Of a DNA stretch of 64,000 nt, positions 62,371 through 64,000 are shown one piece after another. Each line of letters opens with the position of its first letter. The stretch's first letter is position 1. The stretch covers positions 4,095,001-4,159,000 of the forward strand of contig NZ_CP044310.1 in assembly GCF_009664365.1 (NCBI RefSeq), given 5' to 3'. A program made the translations under genes and the position numbers. This stretch comes from Paenibacillus xylanilyticus (lineage in GTDB: Bacteria; Bacillota; Bacilli; Paenibacillales; Paenibacillaceae). The notes beneath the pieces are model-generated. The model was not told where the DNA came from. It worked only from the letters and a program-made list of their open reading frames with translations, and made no database searches.

Positions 62371-63393
62371 TTAATGAATCATCTGTCTCGGCAATTCCTG
62401 CAAAAGCCACTCTCTTGATGTAGCATCGCTCGATGCTTTGACGATATCAAATCGATAAACCTTGCCCTCCTTGACTGCAGGCAGGTTATTCCACACCACG
62501 CTATTCATCAATTCTTCCGTTGATTGCTGTGCCCCTTGATCTACTGCATTCAAAATAAATATGCGGTCTCCAGCGAACTCTGCCATTTTTTCCTGTGATA
62601 TTTCAACAAATCCTACTTCTTCATCCAGTACCTTTTGGATTTCAGGGGTGGGCTTCATACCACCAGGTCCGTAGAGCAGCTGGGGCAATCCTGCACCCGC
62701 CATCACGAACAATCGATTACCTGGATACATGGTAAATACCGATGCGGTTTCGTCTTCCTTCAGCCCCTTTGCACGCAGCTGACTCCACATATCCTCTGTT
62801 GCCTTGGCATGAGCGGCAAGCCAGTCCTCAGCCTCCTGTTTTTTGCCGAGCAAATCTCCCAGGAATCGCATCCGTTCTTCGAGTGGCCAGAAGGAGTTGA
62901 ACGTCACCGTTGGAGCAACTTTCGAAATCTGCTCGTATTGGGTTTCATCATCATTCGAGAATATGATCAGGTCCGGATTGAGTGATAGCGACTTTTCAAC
63001 ACTGATTGGGAAACCAACATCTTCTGCATTTGCCACCTGATCATCGTATACCGTACCTTCATTTTTAAGAATACCTACAGGAACTACCCCGAGAACCAAA
63101 AGATCCCCAGTAACCTCGCCGTGGTATATGACACGCTGCGGATGGGTTGGAACTTCCACTTCGTGCCCGGTCCAGTCTTTAAATTTTTTCGTTTCACTCG
63201 TGTTGTCTGCCTCCGCCACCTCTTCTTGCCCGGTATTCTCTGCTGCTGCCTGCGAGTCATTGGATGTTGCCGCAGCAGTTGTCTCTCCGTCACCTGAACC
63301 GTTAGTGGACGAATTGCCGCAAGCAAGCAGCAGTGCGGATAACGCTGCAATCATGAATGTCGTGCTCATCACACGAAAGCCATTTTGTTTCAT
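62371..63393 (-). CDS. iron-siderophore ABC transporter substrate-binding lipoprotein, 340 aa
   Basis: The lipobox LLLACGN (Cys about 25) is followed by a Thr/Ala/Ser spacer and the binding domain from DWTGHEVEVPTHPQRVIY, with LNPDLIIFSND and LPAVKEGKVYRFD, typical of the Fe-siderophore family. It captures loaded siderophore outside the membrane for a permease that is not in this window. A Fur-like box (14/15) lies upstream. It is paralogous to the C-terminal domain of the AraC-type regulator. Confidence 0.93.
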   Translation of the reverse strand: MKQNGFRVMSTTFMIAALSALLLACGNSSTNGSGDGETTAAATSNDSQAAAENTGQEEVAEADNTSETKKFKDWTGHEVEVPTHPQRVIYHGEVTGDLLVLGVVPVGILKNEGTVYDDQVANAEDVGFPISVEKSLSLNPDLIIFSNDDETQYEQISKVAPTVTFNSFWPLEERMRFLGDLLGKKQEAEDWLAAHAKATEDMWSQLRAKGLKEDETASVFTMYPGNRLFVMAGAGLPQLLYGPGGMKPTPEIQKVLDEEVGFVEISQEKMAEFAGDRIFILNAVDQGAQQSTEELMNSVVWNNLPAVKEGKVYRFDIVKASSDATSREWLLQELPRQMIH

Positions 63394-63430
63394 TTTTTCT
63401 TTCCCCCTAGTTAAATAAGCGATCTCTCAA

Positions 63431-63445
63431 TGATATTGATTATCA
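63431..63445 (-). promoter_or_regulatory. Fur-like box of the siderophore-binding gene
   Basis: TGATATTGATTATCA matches the 7-1-7 Fur consensus at 14 of 15 positions. It lies about 38 bp before the start of the siderophore-binding gene. Confidence 0.72.
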
Positions 63446-63647
63446 TTATCGTATACGATCATAAGATAAAGCATATTCTTCGACAATGGACAAACACGAA
63501 TCTGATCCATTCGATTTTGTACAAAAACCCGTTTACACGGTAGATAAAAAAGACTTCAAATCACTTATCCCCTCTATACAGCTCGGGATTAGCGTGATAA
63601 ATTAATGAATACTATTCCCACTTTTATGAACCGGAGTGATGAAATTA

Positions 63648-64000
63648 ATGAGTAATTTACAGCAAAATTCGGGTCGTTCCGCCTTTGATATACCTACCTC
63701 AGACGTCATGACACAGCTGCCAACACAATTTTTTGCAACACTAGTGCAAAATGTGAACCGTGAAATTGCAAGTGGTCACGACGTGATTAATCTTGGTCAG
63801 GGGAACCCGGACACTCCTACACCACCGCATATCGTAAAAACATTGCAGGAGTCTGCCGAAAATCCGCTTTATCATAAATATTCACCTTTTAGTGGACATG
63901 CCTTCCTGAAGGAAGCCATCGCCAAACGTTATAAAGAAGATTACAACGTTGACCTGGATCCGGAGACTGAAGTTGCGATTTTGTTCGGTGGGAAAACGGG
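63648..64000 (+). CDS. mtnE: MtnE-like class I/II aminotransferase, 5' part only
   Basis: The first 117 residues read MSNLQQNSGRSAFDI then LPTQFFATLVQNVNREIASG and VINLGQGNPDTPTPPHIV, the N-terminal pattern of PLP-dependent aminotransferases of the methionine-salvage type (YkrV/MtnE). They transaminate 2-keto-4-methylthiobutyrate to methionine. GGAGTG lies 9 nt before the ATG. An in-frame ATG 9 nt upstream abuts the ribosome site and is not used. The gene runs past the right edge, so the lysine that binds PLP is not visible. Confidence 0.85.
   Translation, partial: MSNLQQNSGRSAFDIPTSDVMTQLPTQFFATLVQNVNREIASGHDVINLGQGNPDTPTPPHIVKTLQESAENPLYHKYSPFSGHAFLKEAIAKRYKEDYNVDLDPETEVAILFGGKT

Noticed and set aside
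63394..63647. Possible SAM riboswitch upstream of the mtnE-like gene
   Set aside because: No S-box core motifs or terminator stem are recognisable in the 250-bp gap.
1..64000. Mobile elements, CRISPR arrays, tRNA genes
   Set aside because: No transposase or integrase, no regular spacer-repeat array, and no tRNA cloverleaf pattern was seen on reading.

Overview
The window is chromosomal DNA from a spore-forming, Gram-positive Bacillota, most likely a Paenibacillus. The signs are strong AGGAGG-type ribosome sites with frequent GTG/TTG starts, S-layer homology (SLH) surface proteins, cell-wall amidases with copper-amine-oxidase-like N-domains, a GerMN lipoprotein, a double dynamin (DynA type), and a 16S leader carrying a boxA element. 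No phage, insertion sequence, tRNA or CRISPR array is visible. Most genes are on the minus strand. Species cannot be set from this sequence alone.

Layout. 1-470: 5' end of a 16S rRNA gene (minus strand) with its leader, boxA and promoter. 565-6603: a minus-strand cluster of small proteins, including two SMI1/KNR4 (SUKH) proteins, a propeller-like protein, a membrane-anchored protein and a zinc-ribbon protein, plus one plus-strand Pro/Gly/Tyr-rich gene. 6991-10778: a ZIP metal transporter, a Crp/Fnr regulator, and an operon of a Band-7/SPFH protein with a NAD-kinase-like protein behind a palindromic operator. 10940-15259: a very large secreted GH53 endo-galactanase with carbohydrate-binding, FIVAR and SLH modules behind a cre-like site. 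15606-18646: a YceI protein divergent from a two-component system. 18763-19575: a stand-alone AAA ATPase.

20032-23748: a DUF1540 mini-protein, then a Fur-box-controlled HpaB-type flavin monooxygenase facing a Fur-box-controlled flavodoxin / YkuO-like / nitroreductase operon. 24000-28893: an RlmI-like methyltransferase, an RluA-type pseudouridine synthase, an alkyltransferase-like DNA repair protein, a MarR-controlled drug exporter and a second MarR protein. 29122-33576: parE-parC. 33653-43294: an ABC transporter operon with an SGNH hydrolase, a secreted CAP protein, purT with a GNAT acetyltransferase, and a heterodimeric multidrug ABC exporter. 43563-48542: dynA, a small conserved gene and nth. 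48706-55325: a cell-envelope block (SLH protein, GerMN lipoprotein, two paralogous amidases).

55807-59146: leuCD divergent from a LysR regulator, with LysR-type dyads and a Fur-like box in the shared control region. 59340-64000: a small unknown gene, an omega-amidase-like hydrolase, a Btr-type AraC regulator fused to a siderophore-binding domain, a siderophore-binding lipoprotein, and the start of an MtnE-like aminotransferase. Five Fur-like boxes (two of them perfect 7-1-7 palindromes) make iron limitation the clearest regulatory theme of the right-hand two thirds. The regulated genes fit together: flavodoxin replaces ferredoxin, a siderophore receptor and its sensor-regulator control uptake, and the iron-sulfur enzyme LeuCD may be linked to iron supply.
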